Source: Aphelocoma coerulescens (lineage: Eukaryota > Chordata > Aves > Passeriformes > Corvidae). Taken from it: a stretch of DNA of 64,000 bases. Location: positions 10,286,001 to 10,350,000 of the forward strand of contig NC_091017.1 in NCBI RefSeq assembly GCF_041296385.1, given 5' to 3'. Below, in pieces: positions 1 through 14,199 of this stretch (position 1 is the stretch's first letter; each line of letters opens with the position of its first letter). Both the position numbers and the translations under genes were made by a program. A model generated the notes under the pieces. It was not told the DNA's origin. It saw nothing but the letters and a program-made list of their open reading frames with translations, and ran no database searches.

Positions 1-30
1 GAAGATTTTGTTTAGCATTCACAATACTTC

Positions 31-62
31 ACATACACACACACACACACATACACACAAAT
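31..62. repeat. (AC)n microsatellite
   Basis: Alternating AC dinucleotides with two AT interruptions, about 30 bases long. It is an ordinary simple repeat with no gene nearby. Confidence 0.9.
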
Positions 63-3000
63 ACATGTATATTACAAACTTCAGTAAATGCCTATATTTG
101 AAATAGCAGTGCAAAAACTAATTAAAATAATATGTGCATTATTATCTGATGAAAATAATTTTGTAAAGATGGGGACACTTAAAATTTGCCAGAACAAGTG
201 TAAGAGTTCAAAAAGAGTTTGTCTGGCTGATAATTGGACAAAATTTAATTTTAGTGACCAAAACCAGTAAAACCTAATTTTTTGTCCATGAATTCACTGA
301 CCTTATATATTCCAAAGGGGTCACATAGTCCAGAGTCTATCGCCACTTCACTAATAGAATGAGTCACTGAGCATAGGAAAACCAGACAAATTTGTCCTGG
401 CTATGTAGGTCAAAATCAACTTTATAACAAAGTATGCCACTTCATCTCACAGTGAAAAAAGTGCTCTTTCTTGATAAAAACATTGTTGGATCCTTACATT
501 TATTGGGAGCAACTATGAAGCAGAAATTCCGCTGGCACTATCTCAGTTGAGTATGTGAAGATCTTTATACTTTGCTGTATTATGAAAGGCAACGAAGCGG
601 TAAAATACCAAATCACTGATAGGACAATAAATGAGGAAATTCTTATCTAATGTTAGGTGTTTCCACAACAGATAATCATGCACACTTTCTCTCCTACCCA
701 TCATTTCCATGAGATAGGAATCTGTGAAAATAATGTCCACATAAAATGCTGTTGACAATAATTTCACACAAAATACTGATAGCTCAAAATTTGTCACTGA
801 GGTCAACAACAACAAAAATGTATTAAACTAGAGATCTAAGCTTAAATAAAAGGTCATCTGTCAGGAAAATGGAGAGCAATGATCATAAGACTGCAATCTC
901 CATGATACCAGATGAGAGCATGAGCAAGCACCAGAAAAAAGCTGAGAGGCAGCATTAAAATTAACCTAGACATAAAACACCTCTTATCTGGAAGAGTGTG
1001 CAAGTCAGAGCAACTAGTAGACATTTCCAATGTTCCTTTTTTTGGGGTGTTCCCTTCCAAAACACATTTCATCCAGAAAACTACATTTTATTTTCAAATA
1101 GCGACAGATGCCCTGAACCTTAATAAATGCAGATGATATACATTGCCTATAGCTGAACACCACAAAACCACACTGTTATCTTCATTTGCATTATGAACCA
1201 CTCACTTGTTCCATATGCCCACATGATACCTCTGAAAGCTCTGATGTCTTCATTTTTCTGTCAGAGGCTGTAAAAATTACTTAATGTGGTTTTTTTTTCA
1301 GCATAAAAAAGAAAAAATCCATATGCAAATTCACAGTTTATTCAAATTCATAAATCCAAGTAGAGACATCTGCTGCTAGTAGTAGAGCAAGAAGCAAATG
1401 TCCTGCACTGATTTATTTTTTTATTACCTGGTCTCAAAATTGACATTCCTAATATCTCAACATTTGTTTTTTTCTGCTATAAAAGTAGCTGCATAATTTA
1501 AAGTAGAACGTAAAATATAAGAAAAAAAAACAAAAACAACAACAAAACTTCTGCTACAATTCTATTCTTTGCTATTTTGTTAAAATTTCTTGATAAAAAC
1601 AACTTGACACTCCAAACTTGGATGGATTTTTAGTGAAAAAAACCTACCAAAAAGCAATAAATAAAACTAATGAACAATTGCAAAATAAAAATTGGAATGC
1701 TTTTGCTTTTCTGTCAGGCAGCTATTATTTAAATTCTCATTCTTGTAAGCATTCTATTTCATATTTTGCAATCCTTAAAGACCTTTAAAAAGATTTAACC
1801 TATAATTAGGAGAAGAAACAGAACCAGCATTTGCTAAAATCTGACTTCCATGAATCAGTGTTAAACACCTACTTAATATGTTTGCAAAACTGTATTTTCC
1901 ACGTAACACATACTTATATTTTTTATGTCTTTCACATATGTGCATACATGCATACCAGTATACCACTATAAAATCTCTTTGCTTTCTAATATCCAATAAA
2001 ATTCTAGTTTTCCAGGCCTATAGCAGACTTTTTCATAGCTGACAAGGCCAAAATGCACATAAATGCATTGTGAAAGCCGGAGGCATCTGATTCGTGGAAA
2101 AGATCTTTGATGAGGACAAACTATAAGTAGAAAAAGAAGTTCCCGTTTTTCAACAGCACATGGATTCAAGATATTTTCAGATTTTGCTTCAGATAGCACA
2201 GGATGAAATTCACACCAAAAAATTGAGTAGACTTGAGTGTGACAGCATCTATTTAGGAAAAAGCATTACTAGATGAAGAAAATGCTCTTAAGTTCACTGA
2301 GCCAACACAAGAATAGTATTAAATTACATTTACATTTATGAACCTAATCTATTAAAAATCACTTCTGATAAATAATGAAAGTCTTTAGTGTAGGGTGAGT
2401 CATATACAGGAAAATATATGACACTAAACATGTTAACACTAAATTGTTGGGGGGTTTTTTTATTATTATCAAACTTCCATTTAAATTAAACATTAATTTT
2501 GACTTGGGAAGTAATCAGAAAAAACTTTGTTTCTATATTAACCTGTTACTAATGTGATATGTTGCACTGAGTTACAAAAAATGAAAAATATAAAAAAGTG
2601 AGATAATTTTGACTTTTTCTTATTGTTAAAGCCAGCAGGTGCACTGACCATCTGTCCTAGATCATACTACAAAAATTTTCCCACATAAACTCTAATTATA
2701 AACAGCTACCTCACTTTCGTATTAGAAGCATTACTTCATCACTACCTATTATTAAATTGGTGGCTTTCATGGTCTATGTGACCAAACTGGATATAAATGA
2801 AAATTAAGATCATGCTAAGATGTACCTAAAAAAAAAAAAAATTATATATTCACTGGTACTTGGACAGAGTTGAATTGCCAATTTAGTTTTTTTTTTTATT
2901 ATCTCTATAAAGATTTGAGGTACAGATGAACTCTGACAGTGGGGATACTCTATGTTATTTAAAAAGGTCTACCTTGACTTTGACCCTTCTCAGCTTCTTC

Positions 3001-6000
3001 CATTTTCTTCTAGCTTTCAAAAGCAGAGCAAAACTTTTGTGTTTCTAATATAACATCACAGTGCAATTTCATAGTACATTGGTTCAGTTAAAATGATGCA
3101 CCAAAAAAAGAAATCAGTAAAGTGATGAAAGAAACATTTTAACATTTCAAGAATGTTTTTATTATTATTGTTTTGAAAATATGATTTAGCATAATCTATT
3201 TATATTCATTAACTGTTTTGTATTCTCAGAAGTGGAGACCTTAGTAAATAAAGAAAAACAAACCACACATTTCTTACAGGCCAGGCCAGGGGTTTGCCAG
3301 CTGCTATTCCACATTACACTCTCAAGCAGTGCAAGACTTCATTATAAGATCTTAAAAAGTGTAAGGCTTTAAGAAAATGGTGTATAATTAAAAGGCTTCT
3401 GTGTAGAACTGTGATGACAGTTTTCTCTACAGAACTAGAGATGTGGAAATGTATGAAAAAAAGAGTGAATTTCTAATATGATATAAAAATACTGCATGGA
3501 AGTACTGAGAAAAGGAGATTTAAAGAAGAGAAATATTATAAAGGGAAGGCAAAACATTTCAGACAAAATATGGGCTTTTCTGCGCAGAGCAGGAAAATTC
3601 ATTTTCAGGCTCCACTTGAAGTTGCAAACCAATCTTTCACTACAAGAGCTTTTTATTTCTTCTTGAGAAAAAAGAAATCCAAGATTTAAACAGTTATGTA
3701 GTAATTCAATGGGTACGAAAATGTGCCAGCAACTTAATCCATTTCACATTCAGAAGCTCCTGAAGTTTGAGAGCACATTTGGCCACATCTATATTTAAAT
3801 TTGTTAAACTTAGTCATAATTTCTAAACATACTCTTCATCTTTTTTTTCTTGAAAGAAACATTTGCTGTAGAATAATGAATATGAATTATGCAAAGAAAT
3901 TCTTTAAAGAAATACTTCTTGCATATTTTAAGCCTGTTAAAAAGTTGAGTTTGAAAGACATTGACATCTAGAGAGACTAATTTCTTTTTATAATAAGAAA
4001 AATCATCACAAAATTGCAGTTCAGAACATGTCAGTTAAGCTACTGGCAGGGAAATTTGTGTTACAATTATTTTTTGAATTTTTGAAAGGCTAGAAACCTT
4101 ACCCAATTCATATTGTAGAAAGTAAAAATATTTTTAATTCATTTCCTTATCTTAACTTAAAGGAAAAAAAAAAAAAGCTTAACTTTTACCTGTCTAACAA
4201 AAGTTTTCACATTCAGAATGGAAGTTAACTTAGAAAAGTGATTCAGCCATGGAACATGGAAGTCTGAAGTCAGACTCAGGATTCAGCACCACTAAATTCA
4301 GCAGCAGCTCCTACAGAAAATAACACCAACACCCAAATAAGTTCTCCCTCAACAGTTCAGTTAGAATAGAGTTGGACATAGAAATGAACAAAGCGAGACC
4401 AACTCATTAAATATTTTAATCCCAATGCAAAAAATTCCTGCCATGCCTAGAACTGAATTTTGTTTCCTTTGCCATAATAAATCCTCTCCTGGATGAGGAC
4501 ATGAACACTGACCCAGAAGCTAGCTTTAGCATGGTGACCTAGTCCTTCTCCTTAATGTTCTTAAGCATCAAATCAAATAGCATCAAATCTTAAAATGACT
4601 AAAACTCCCGTTCTAAATCTAGACCTAAAATAATCCTTGTTTTCAATCTTGGACCCTCTTACTAATTCTCCAAATCAAGAATGAACTTTAGTTATCTTTA
4701 TTTAGCTTCCTTGAAATTCAGTCCCAAATAATAACTCAACATTTCTTGGTCTTAGAACAGGGTTCATAGTTTGCAGGACCTGACTGAAATTGTAGGATAT
4801 GGTATTAGTTCTGGAATCCTTTTTGCATACACGTCCAAGCTTTCCTCTGACCCACATAATTATTTAACTCCATGCACCCCCAGAATATTGTTCACCCATG
4901 CTGATTGATTCTTCTTGACTTTCTATATGCATGTGTTTTCTTGCGCAGGATTTTTCCATCCTTTTCTTTTTAGCATGAAACATTGACTTTCCTCTTGCAA
5001 ACTTAAATTTATTTAACGTATTTCTCTTAGACTTAGTTGCCACCTGCACAGACACTCAAACTTGAAACTAACAAGAGAATAGCAATCATTGCCAGAAGCA
5101 GACCTGGGACCTTTTTGATTCATTTTATTCTCCTTTGACTGACCATCTAGTCTTGCCTTCTGACAGAACCTCGGCAAAGGCAAGACAGTAAACATGGTGA
5201 TGGAGACATAGCTGAAGCCCAGAGACATCCCTGAGAAGTCCAGCCAAAACCCCCTTGATGGGGAGTAATTGGCAGACAAAGAAACTTTGATAACAATCTG
5301 ACATCTCAGAAAAGCAGGACTTAAGCAACTACTTATGTTCTGCATCCACTTACGTCTCTACATCAAAAAGCTACCAAAAAAGTAACTCAGTACCTGCCCA
5401 TAAGAAGGCTCTCTAGACAAGATCACTCAGACAGAGAGAACTCTGGCTGGATATGTCTGGCTGTCCTCAGCATCCAAGATGTGGATAATCCGTAAGTGAC
5501 GCTTTCCTGTCATTGATCAGACCAGCTCCAAGGAGCAGCTTAGTGCTCAAGGGCCAATAAAGCCAGAAACTCTTGTAAGAAACATGTAACAAAGGGAAAG
5601 GAAAGCAGTTCTCTGGAACTCTTTTTCATTCTTTTCTAACCTTATTTTTTATGACTCAGTCTGCCTCAATATTCCGAATACTTAGCAGTTAATAAAAGAA
5701 TGTGCTATTCTTTTATTATATGGGTTTGGTTTTTTTTTTATTTTTTAACGGCTGCAACAAAAAAATCTCCACCCGGGAGTTCTATTTTTGTTCTTTTCTT
5801 TCAATCTGTAAGGCTGTGTCAGCTGGAAGAGTGTTTTTACAGATGCAATTTTAGCACAGAAAAGTGACACTTGTCTCACAGAAGAACTGCAAGTCAAATT
5901 TTTACCCACTCTTTTCATACATTATCTTTGAGAGGCACTTTCATCTCATCAGTTTTTCTGGGTTTATACATGTTGAGATCCTTCAGACTACAAATAAATT

Positions 6001-9000
6001 TGTATTTTTATAGTATAAAATAAATTAACATAGAAATACATTAGAAGTACATTTTCAGTTTTAAAAATTTTTTGGTCTACCGTCATAATAAGGAACTTTG
6101 AAAACTGATTGAAGTTTATTTTTGTAATTTCATGGATAAAAATTATGATGAAGTTTTTTATCTTAAGCATCTTTATATATCAATATGCATTTTGGTACTG
6201 ACCCAATCTCATGATTTTGAGCATTTAACATGTAATAGAATTTAAAGTTAACAAAAAACATCCTCTTCCTGCATTAGAGCTTCCTGATAGCACTGTATGT
6301 CACCATATAGGTTGTTACTCCAGAACATTCCAAAGCTGGTAAACTCAAAAACAAAGAATGCGGTATATCTGTTCTGAAAGAAATTTACTGATTCAGTAGT
6401 TAACAAAAGAACTAGTTGTGTAATTGTTGTAGAATTCTAGTGACACCAACCAGCCCTGCAATCCATTAAATAAGAATTAAAGTAACTTAAAGATTGTGGC
6501 ATCTTTCCAAACTTGCATCCTGTGCTCTGTTACATCTGTGGAGTCACCCTCAATAGGGATCCCAGGAGCACAAGGAGGAAAAATGTACTGTGAGATTCAG
6601 CATCTCAAAAGCAGATTATTGGGTAAGAGTTTCTTTGATTCAAAGTCATTCTACAGTTCTTTAAGGATACCCATCATAAACACTTATTTGTGAGCAGTCA
6701 CTCAAAATTCAGGTTTACTTCTAAATCAACTGAAGTTTGTACACCAGAAACATAATTGCTGATAAACCTATACAAAATTGGGTAAACAAATAAAATACTG
6801 TTCTAACAATTTACAAGCTTTTACTAGACAGACAAGAAAAAAAAATCACTCCATCCATTTTCATTTAAAACTTTATCTTTTAAAATATTTCTCAGTTATG
6901 CTTTTTTCATACAGATCTGTGAAGATAAGTTTTCTCTTTAGCATTACTTGCTTTTGTCATATTACCATTTAGAGCTTTTCCACTCTAGAGAAACTATTTT
7001 CAGATTGAAACACTTAAGGAGCTAAGTTTTCTTTAGAGAGGTAGACCCTGTCGGTCAAATTTTAGTCATATTATAGTATAAAAACTTTGTTCTTAAAAGG
7101 TCATTTACTTGGAAGGAAAAAGGACTATAATTTAATAATGGAAAATAAGCCAACATGAAAAAACTAAAATATTTAGAGTATCCTGCTGTTTCTGCTGATA
7201 GTTTTTCGAAGTGTACCAGTCATCTGGTGATGCTGAGGAAAAGTCTTGACTAGGAATAGTAGTGAAAAATAGTCTACTGCATATTTACATAGGTATCACA
7301 GTGGTCAGACACTTAAGGTCAGGGTAGGGAAAAAAATAAAACACATAGATGTAATAATAAACCATTCGTAAGGTTTTCCTAAGCAGCCCAGATTTATGAG
7401 ACTGACATTCACCTTTACTCTTCCACCTCGGCCTGCCTGCATTGCTACCAAAGTGGCTGGCATTTGTGACATTCAGCTGTCAGTAGCAACCAGTCATACA
7501 GAGTTTTTTCTCTTACCATAAGCTATAATTATTAGCTGTAGGAAGCAGTTAGAAACCATGGTGTAGAATTCATTCAGATTGGAGCAGTTGTTCAGATCTG
7601 CTGTGGAACAAGGTCACTTCATTTCCTTTGCAAAGATACATTTGACTATCTGTAGGATGCTCTAAATTAACAGGATCTTGATTTTGCAAACATATATGCT
7701 GATTATTAATTTATGAATTCGTTGACCTTATTATAGCTAATCATAAACATACAGGTGGGCATTCAGGTATCTGAAGGACTGAGAGTAACTGACTCAGAAA
7801 AAAAAAGGGATTTTTATTGTAGACAATTTAAAGAAATGATGATTTCTAATAACATTTAGAAAGCACGTAAGAGATGAAAAACAGACAATCCTAATGACTT
7901 TTAGAAAAAGACACAATTATATCCGGTATTAGCTCTATTTTGACAGTCTCAGTAGCAGATGACCTACAGTGGCCCTACATGTACTTCAGTTAATAAAAAG
8001 AGAATAATTATTTTAAATTTAAATGCTTAAAATGAAGACTACTGAACTAGGTTGAAAACTGTAAATCTCTGTAATAGTGCATAATTAAGGATAACCTAAA
8101 TTTCAGTCATTCCCTGTTGATATCCTTTATATCGAAGACAACTGTATCGTTTAATCAAATATTTTTAAATTATGGTACATATGTCCATAAATGCAAGTAA
8201 GTTTAAGTAACCACTTGTTACATCTTCAGAATAAAAGTGTACTATTTGGAATAAATGATTATTAAATATTAGTTGTAGACAGATATTTCAAAGATCTTGG
8301 GTTCAAGTCCTTGTTCCACTATGACCAGTGTAATCACAGCTAATTCAAATAGATTGTCTGTGCTTCACATCCCCTGTGCAAAGCCAGCTTACCCCATGAT
8401 ACTTGCCATCAAAATGAGATGAAATGACAGAAAAATAACAATGTTAAAATTCAGAATAAAATTACTTTAAAATAAACTGGTCTTTTTTCAGATACTAGAA
8501 ATAGATTTTAGCCAAGCATGAAAAGTTACTAAAGTATATAACATACAGGTCTTAGGAGGACTAACCACTGAAAACATAGGATTTTTTGTCAGGATGGTTA
8601 TAGGGCAATACCATTTTATGGCAACCAAGTACATATCAATCATCTTCCATCTACTATTTAGTTCTGATATGAGACCAACATACTTGATCTATAAGAAATG
8701 GTCGAAAGAATAAATTTTAAGTGTATTCGAAAGAATAAGAACATTGCCACGTCACCAAGAATAGACAAAGATTTTAAAAAAAGAGAAAAAAAAATAAAAT
8801 AAAAATCAAATAAAGCCTCCAGAGTTGGACAATAACAAGGTATTACAGAAGGATGAAAAAGAAAAACTGCTTTCCATTCTATTCTTTGTGATCTCTCTGG
8901 AGATAGAGGTATCAGAAGGATTTTCAAAGAACTGCTGCTTACTTGGAAGAATGGAAGAATTTTCTTTGAAAATATTTGTAAAGGAAGTATTTTTGTATGA

Positions 9001-9121
9001 AGTAAAATAAATAGGAATAAAGATTAAATGGTACCAATTCCATACTGAGAAAGTCAGGTGACAGCATTGTAGCCTTCATACTTCTGAAGGCCCAGAGTTA
9101 CTACACAATACTACCAAAGCT
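63..9121. other. gene-free AT-rich DNA
   Basis: I see no coding sequence, RNA gene or clear mobile element here. All open frames are under 111 codons, lack recognisable domains, and look like chance openings in AT-rich DNA. Short A and T runs occur, for example at about 2828-2841 and 8770-8810. A slightly more GC-rich patch at about 5.1-5.65 kb has an AATAAA at 5556-5561 and could be an old LTR remnant, but I could not find its ends. The stretch could equally be intronic or intergenic. Confidence 0.6.
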
Positions 9122-9214
9122 GATCTAGTGGGAGGTGTCCCTGCCAGGCAGGAGGAGTGGAACCAACAGATCCTTAAGGTTCCTTCCAACCCAAACTATT
9201 CTATGATTCTGTGA
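9122..9214 (+). mobile_element. CR1 LINE 3' tail fragment
   Basis: The sequence reads 'gatctagtgggaggtgtccc' and ends with 'aactattctatgattctgtg', the typical 3' untranslated end of chicken-repeat-1 LINEs. CR1 copies are usually truncated at the 5' end, and this one keeps only about 90 bases. It has no coding capacity. Confidence 0.9.
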
Positions 9215-12200
9215 AAGCACAAATGGCTTCAAGAGAAACCAGCTATTACCAATGTGCTCTGACTCCCTCCCAGAAAACAACAGAGAAGAACTGTGTACTG
9301 TTTTAGAAGAGAAAACCAACAGACCACCACACAAGAGTTACTGTAATGCAAGAAAGAATTTTATTAATAGCCCATATAGAAAATGGCTCTGCATTATTTT
9401 TCCCTCCACTAATTCTGTATCTACTACATCAGCTGCCAAGATTATCCTGTTTCTGTGATTTAGTGCTCACAACAAATAAATTTACTATGCTGTATTTTTA
9501 TGTTTTAGTTTCATTTATAAATGAGAGTGAATAACATGAAATACATTAGTCTCTGAAGTGGAAAAACATCAGCTTCTTAGATGTAGCCAAACATACTAGT
9601 GTTCATCTACTTCAAATTAATTTTACTTATATCAATTCAGATTAGCACAGCTGGAAAGCCACCAGAAAATTTTCATTCTTGCAAACATAAAGGATATTTT
9701 TTCATATTTTGCTATGAAGTCCTCTTTCTTCTTTTTCTGGCTGAGACAAATAGTGTCTTTATAAAGTTACATCTTTAAAATTTGGGCACAGTAGGAAAGC
9801 TAGAGAGAAGGGAGTCCTGGATGTCTTTATCTGGTGTCACTTATGTCTTGCACTTCCAGAAGTAAAAGTTCCTAAACTTCAGGGTTGAAAATTTCTAGCT
9901 TTAATAAGGGCTCAAACCAGACTCTACTGTGGTAAATATGGAAAGAGTACAATTAATGTTAGGCCTCATTTCAGAGAAATGTAAAGCATAGGGAAAAGAC
10001 TAAATAAGTACTTGGAGAGTTCCACTCCCGTGTGTACTATTCACTTAACAATTGGACTCAATGACCCTTGTGGGTCCAACTCAAAATATTCTGTGATTTA
10101 AATAAAATGATATGTGTGGATGTGGCAACAGAACACAACTTGAAACTTGGAAACATTGTTCAAAATCTAATGTAAATGAGAAAGGTTTTGCAATATAGCA
10201 GAGGTGTGGAGATACTAAATTAAACACAGTAAAGTTATTTTTATTAGATATTTTTACTTCTGCACCATTTTTCCTACAAAAAAAGTGAGGTTAATGACCT
10301 GGGGATTTTTACCCCCAAGGCCATACTGCAAGGAAACCCATTTAGGGAGAATATATGCAAGTATGTGAGTTTCTGAAAGGCTTTGATATTTGTGATCTAT
10401 CCTGTCTCATGACACATGTCTACTAACCCTACAAAGAAGGAGATTCAGGGAAGAGCTCCAATCTTTTCAGTAATTAGATTCACGAGTGCAGGTTCAGATG
10501 GGTTATTGGTGGTAAGATAGGTAGCTAACATTTTATGTCAAATTATAATGAATATAGAATAGGAACAATGAATAGCAACAAGAATAGGAATATGTTGAAA
10601 TTTGTATACTATATATTGGAATTAAAAGACTAGTCAAAGTTGATGCTCCAGCGCTAATAATATATAGTACTTAACTCGGCATAAAATTTTTTCTTTCATG
10701 TCAAAAAAATTAACTTTACAAATTAAACTGAAGATCTGCTACTGAGTAAAATATTGCATACAACAGTAAATATGGACAGAAAAACTTATTAAGCAAAAGG
10801 TATCACTGAAAGTATCATGAACCAGAGGAAATACAAAGAAAAATGCAGAACATGTCAGGCTATTCACCTTCCTCAAGTTGTTTGCTAAATATATGGCATT
10901 TACCAGGGCAGAGTTATAAATACCAGTAAATTAGTCTCATGATCAATTAATAAGCTGTTTGCTGCATTAAAGCACAAAATAGTTCCCTTAAAGTTTTAGA
11001 GGACTTAATAGATACTGGGAGAAAAGTCTTTTGAAGGAATGCAAGAAGAGAGCCTCTGGTAGACACCATTCGCATTTTTGTTTCTATTATTCTTTTGAGA
11101 TTGAAGAGACTCCTGTTTCTGCCAAGTCATGACTTGCTACAGATGGAAAAAAAATGTAATGTGCTTCAAAAAGTATTTCTGAACACTGCAAAATAAACAT
11201 TTCATGACTGACAAGGATCCCAGAAGAAAAAAATTTCATGTTAATTATTTTTGTGGCTGATTTTAGGTACTTATATGGTAAAAATTTTAACAAATATATT
11301 TTGAAGCCTTATTGCAGGATCAGTTCTAAATTACTATTTCATTCCCCATTCTGTTTCTTATTGTTTGCATTGTTTATATTGTAAGTTGAACCAAAGGCTA
11401 TTTTTAGAAATAATCAGGCCTGTTTTCACCAGTAGCAGACTTGGGCTTGTCATTAGCAAAGAAGTCTCTGCTCAAGATTAGTTTCTATGAAAACCACCAC
11501 CAATATTACTGAAATTAGTAACTTCTTTTACTTTAAGCATGTGACTTTTATCCTCATTGCAAAAACAGATGAAATTTTTAAAATTCCATAAACCAGATGT
11601 AAATTAAGCTAGACTATATTGACTGTGTAAGCACTGGAGATGTCACAGTGACAAATACATCATGAATGGAAGCTATGACCAAAAAAATTCTACAGTAGGA
11701 ACCAAATGGAAAAATTTCTGGGATTTTTCAGATACTTAGCCAAATTCTTTCCAAGCCTTGTTCAAACTACAAAAAAGTCCTGTTTCAACCTCTGAAGAAA
11801 GGAATTTCAGAAGAACTTCAAAACATTTTTTTTTCTCTGCTGAAAGTTCTCTCCTAGGTTATTTAAGACCTTCCATATAAAATTAAGGGCTTTTTGATGC
11901 CTGAAAGAAATATGTAGTAGTTGTCTGCTTTCAAGATTTGTATGAGGGCAATAAGACAACAGCAAACCAGGAAAAGAGAAGAAAAAATATTCCTTGGAAT
12001 TTTATGGTAATTGTGTGTAGCTCGTGTTCAGTATTGCAGTTTAAAAGAACAAAGGACTAGAAAGATTGATCAGAAAAATTTTCTATTGAAACACATATGG
12101 GCATATAAACTGAGGAACCTTAAAGCCTTAAAACGCTTGACAAATACATTTAAAATGCTAACATGAAGCCACAAAAGAAAAAGCTTTTCTTTCAATAGAA

Positions 12201-12349
12201 ATTTGGTTCCATTCTTTCAGCAGCACATCTAAAAGACAAAACCTAAGCACATATCCTACCAAAGTGTTACTTGTTCTCAAAAAAATCTGAAGTGAAAAAA
12301 AATCTGATAATGCTTACTGAAAAGAAAATAGTTCATAGAAGTACGGATC
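9215..12349. other. gene-free AT-rich DNA
   Basis: Apart from a short CR1 remnant at 10050-10099, I see no gene, structured RNA or repeat that I can name. The few open frames are short and featureless. Confidence 0.6.
10050..10099 (+). mobile_element. CR1 LINE tail remnant
   Basis: The segment 'attggactcaatgaccctt' followed by 'gtgggtccaactcaaaata' and 'ttctgtgattt' matches the pattern of the last 50 bases of a CR1 3' end. It lacks a few bases of the usual 'cccttcc' stretch. It is old and degenerate. Confidence 0.7.
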
Positions 12350-13477
12350 GCAGGAGTTACTTTTTGAAATGCAGAAGATGCATCAAACAATGTTCCTTTC
12401 CCCATTTCCCAAAGGGAGTTGCAGAATAAACTTTACCGCTGGGTGTTTTTGCCACAGACAGGGTATAGCAAAAAGACCCTCCTCTCCCCCAAGGATACAG
12501 TTTTTATACCTGCCTGGATTAGCATCGTCCCTCCCTAAGTCCCGCCTCTTCCAGATGTTTTCATTGGATCACTATTCTCTTGTTGGATCGGCTGACTCGT
12601 TATCCAGGGATTCCAATTGGCTGAAAGCTATCCAACAGCTATACCCCACTTAGTCTTTTATGCTAGCATGAGGTGACAGCCAACGCGCATTGCCCTTCCC
12701 CCTTAGTGCAGAATTTTTACAAGAAATAACATAAGCTACCAGAACTGGGAACATAGAACAATTAACTACAAACTTATTTTAACACCAAATTTTTTCCCAA
12801 AACACCGGTGAAATTTATAAAGATCATTATGAAAGCCAACTCTAAGACACGTGCTTGTCACAGCCTGCAAGAAGTATTTTTTAAGCTACGCACGAAAAAC
12901 GCAGCGCCACCCCTTTTTTCCGGTTGCCATTTTGAGCTTCATCTCACATGACTCACTTTCTCTCTCTCTGATTCTGAAGCAGCTATGTTGAAAGGTGTTC
13001 TTGTTCAGGCTTTACGGTGGGAGAAAGCCTCGTTCCCTTTATGATGCTGGCTGCATGGTGTCTTCTTCAGTTTGGCACGAAGTGTGCTGGCTACAGAAAG
13101 GAGGCTCCGCTGGCTCCCGCTGGCTCCACCGGCTCCACGTGGAGAGGAGGGGGACCCGCTGGTCCCAAGAAGCCGCGCCGGATGGGTTTAGCTGTGTGGC
13201 AGACCATGGCTGGTTTTAGCTGCCTGTGGCTCTGGGATAGCTCCCCCCCCAGCGACCCAGGGTCCATACCGCCGCCTTGGGAAAAGGGGAAGGGGGAAGG
13301 GGCCCTGGCCTAGCCCAGCCCGGTGGGGCCCAGAGGCTCGGAGCCCCCCCCACCTTCCAGCAGGCGAGCTGGAACCACAACAAAATTCCCGCCTCTCCAC
13401 GTGGTTTAAATATGTAAATTGCGAGAAGCATCCTTAGTCTAAAAGACTGTCCATCAACTCAGGTCCAACCCACTACA
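12350..13477 (-). repeat. ERVL-like 3' LTR with promoter motifs
   Basis: Read on the minus strand the element starts TGTAGTGGGTTGGACC at 13477, a start typical of avian ERVL LTRs. Immediately before it is a polypurine tract (AGCCAGGGGGGGAA, 13478-13491), which marks this as a 3' LTR with internal sequence at higher coordinates. Downstream in the LTR there are CCAAT boxes near 12600 and 12565, a GC box (GAGGCGGGAC) near 12543, and a TATA box (TATAAAAA) at 12501-12508. Its middle is very GC-rich. The downstream end is uncertain: I see no AATAAA on the minus strand and no target duplication, so the lower boundary is approximate. Confidence 0.6.
12501..12508 (-). promoter_or_regulatory. TATA box of the ERVL-like LTR
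   Basis: TATAAAAA on the minus strand, within CAGGTATAAAAACTG. It lies about 40 bases downstream of a GC box and about 60-100 bases downstream of CCAAT and inverted CCAAT motifs. This is a normal RNA polymerase II core-promoter layout for an LTR. Whether it is still active cannot be told from the sequence. Confidence 0.5.
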
Positions 13478-14040
13478 TTCCCCCCCTGGCTTCTCGAGAT
13501 TTACATATCCAAAAGTACTTAAAACAGCAAAACCGGAGCTAAAAGGTAACGAATTACATAAGCCTCCACCCCTAGACTTCTACCACAACTACAAAGCAAA
13601 TTTCTACTATCATTCTACTTAATAACTTTATACTTGCTTTGCCAAGCATTTTCCTCAATATGTTCATTTCAAAACTCTCAAAATTCCCTTTGGCTTTGAT
13701 TTCTCGATGTGTTCTGATGTTGAAACAGTCCAGAAGAGGAGAAAAACCGAAGTCCCAGGAAAACAAAGTTCAACTCACTATCTCCCTCCAGAGAAAAGGA
13801 GCCGAAAGCTGTCTGAAAAGCAAGAAAGGTGCTTCCTCTGCTCTTGCTGCTACAGCAGGATGCAGAGGAGTGTGTATCTGTGTCCTTGAACAACTGTTTT
13901 GAAAAGTTCGCTTGTTTTTTTCCTCTCCCCCCTCTCAGGCTCAGTTTAAAGGCACAGAAAGGCACAAAATTAATTTCTGGGCATAGAACAGCGATAGGGG
14001 TGACACATCATAAAGTCACCCCAGGACACAATGTCTAAGC
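13478..14040 (-). mobile_element. internal 3' end of an ERVL-like element
   Basis: This segment lies upstream, on the minus strand, of the LTR at 12350-13477 and ends in the polypurine tract that normally primes plus-strand DNA synthesis. The minus strand carries a 64-codon open stretch (13572-13766) and otherwise broken frames. I recognise no pol or env domain here, so this is probably the terminal part of the internal region. The outer boundary near 14040, where CR1-like sequence soon begins, is approximate. Confidence 0.5.
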
Positions 14041-14199
14041 CATGACCCAGAACACTGCAGTCTCGGACAGCGCTGATGTGCCCAGAGCCCCCGTGAGGCC
14101 CGGTGCCACAGCACCGACACCCCGAGCCCCGCACTGCAGAGGCCTGGCTTTGGGGGGTGGGCTGTGCGGGGCAAGAGGAATTGGCCAGATGGACGCAGC

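Noticed and set aside
5100..5650. Possible LTR with AATAAA at 5556
   Set aside because: No convincing TATA box, no terminal TG/CA pair with a matching target duplication.
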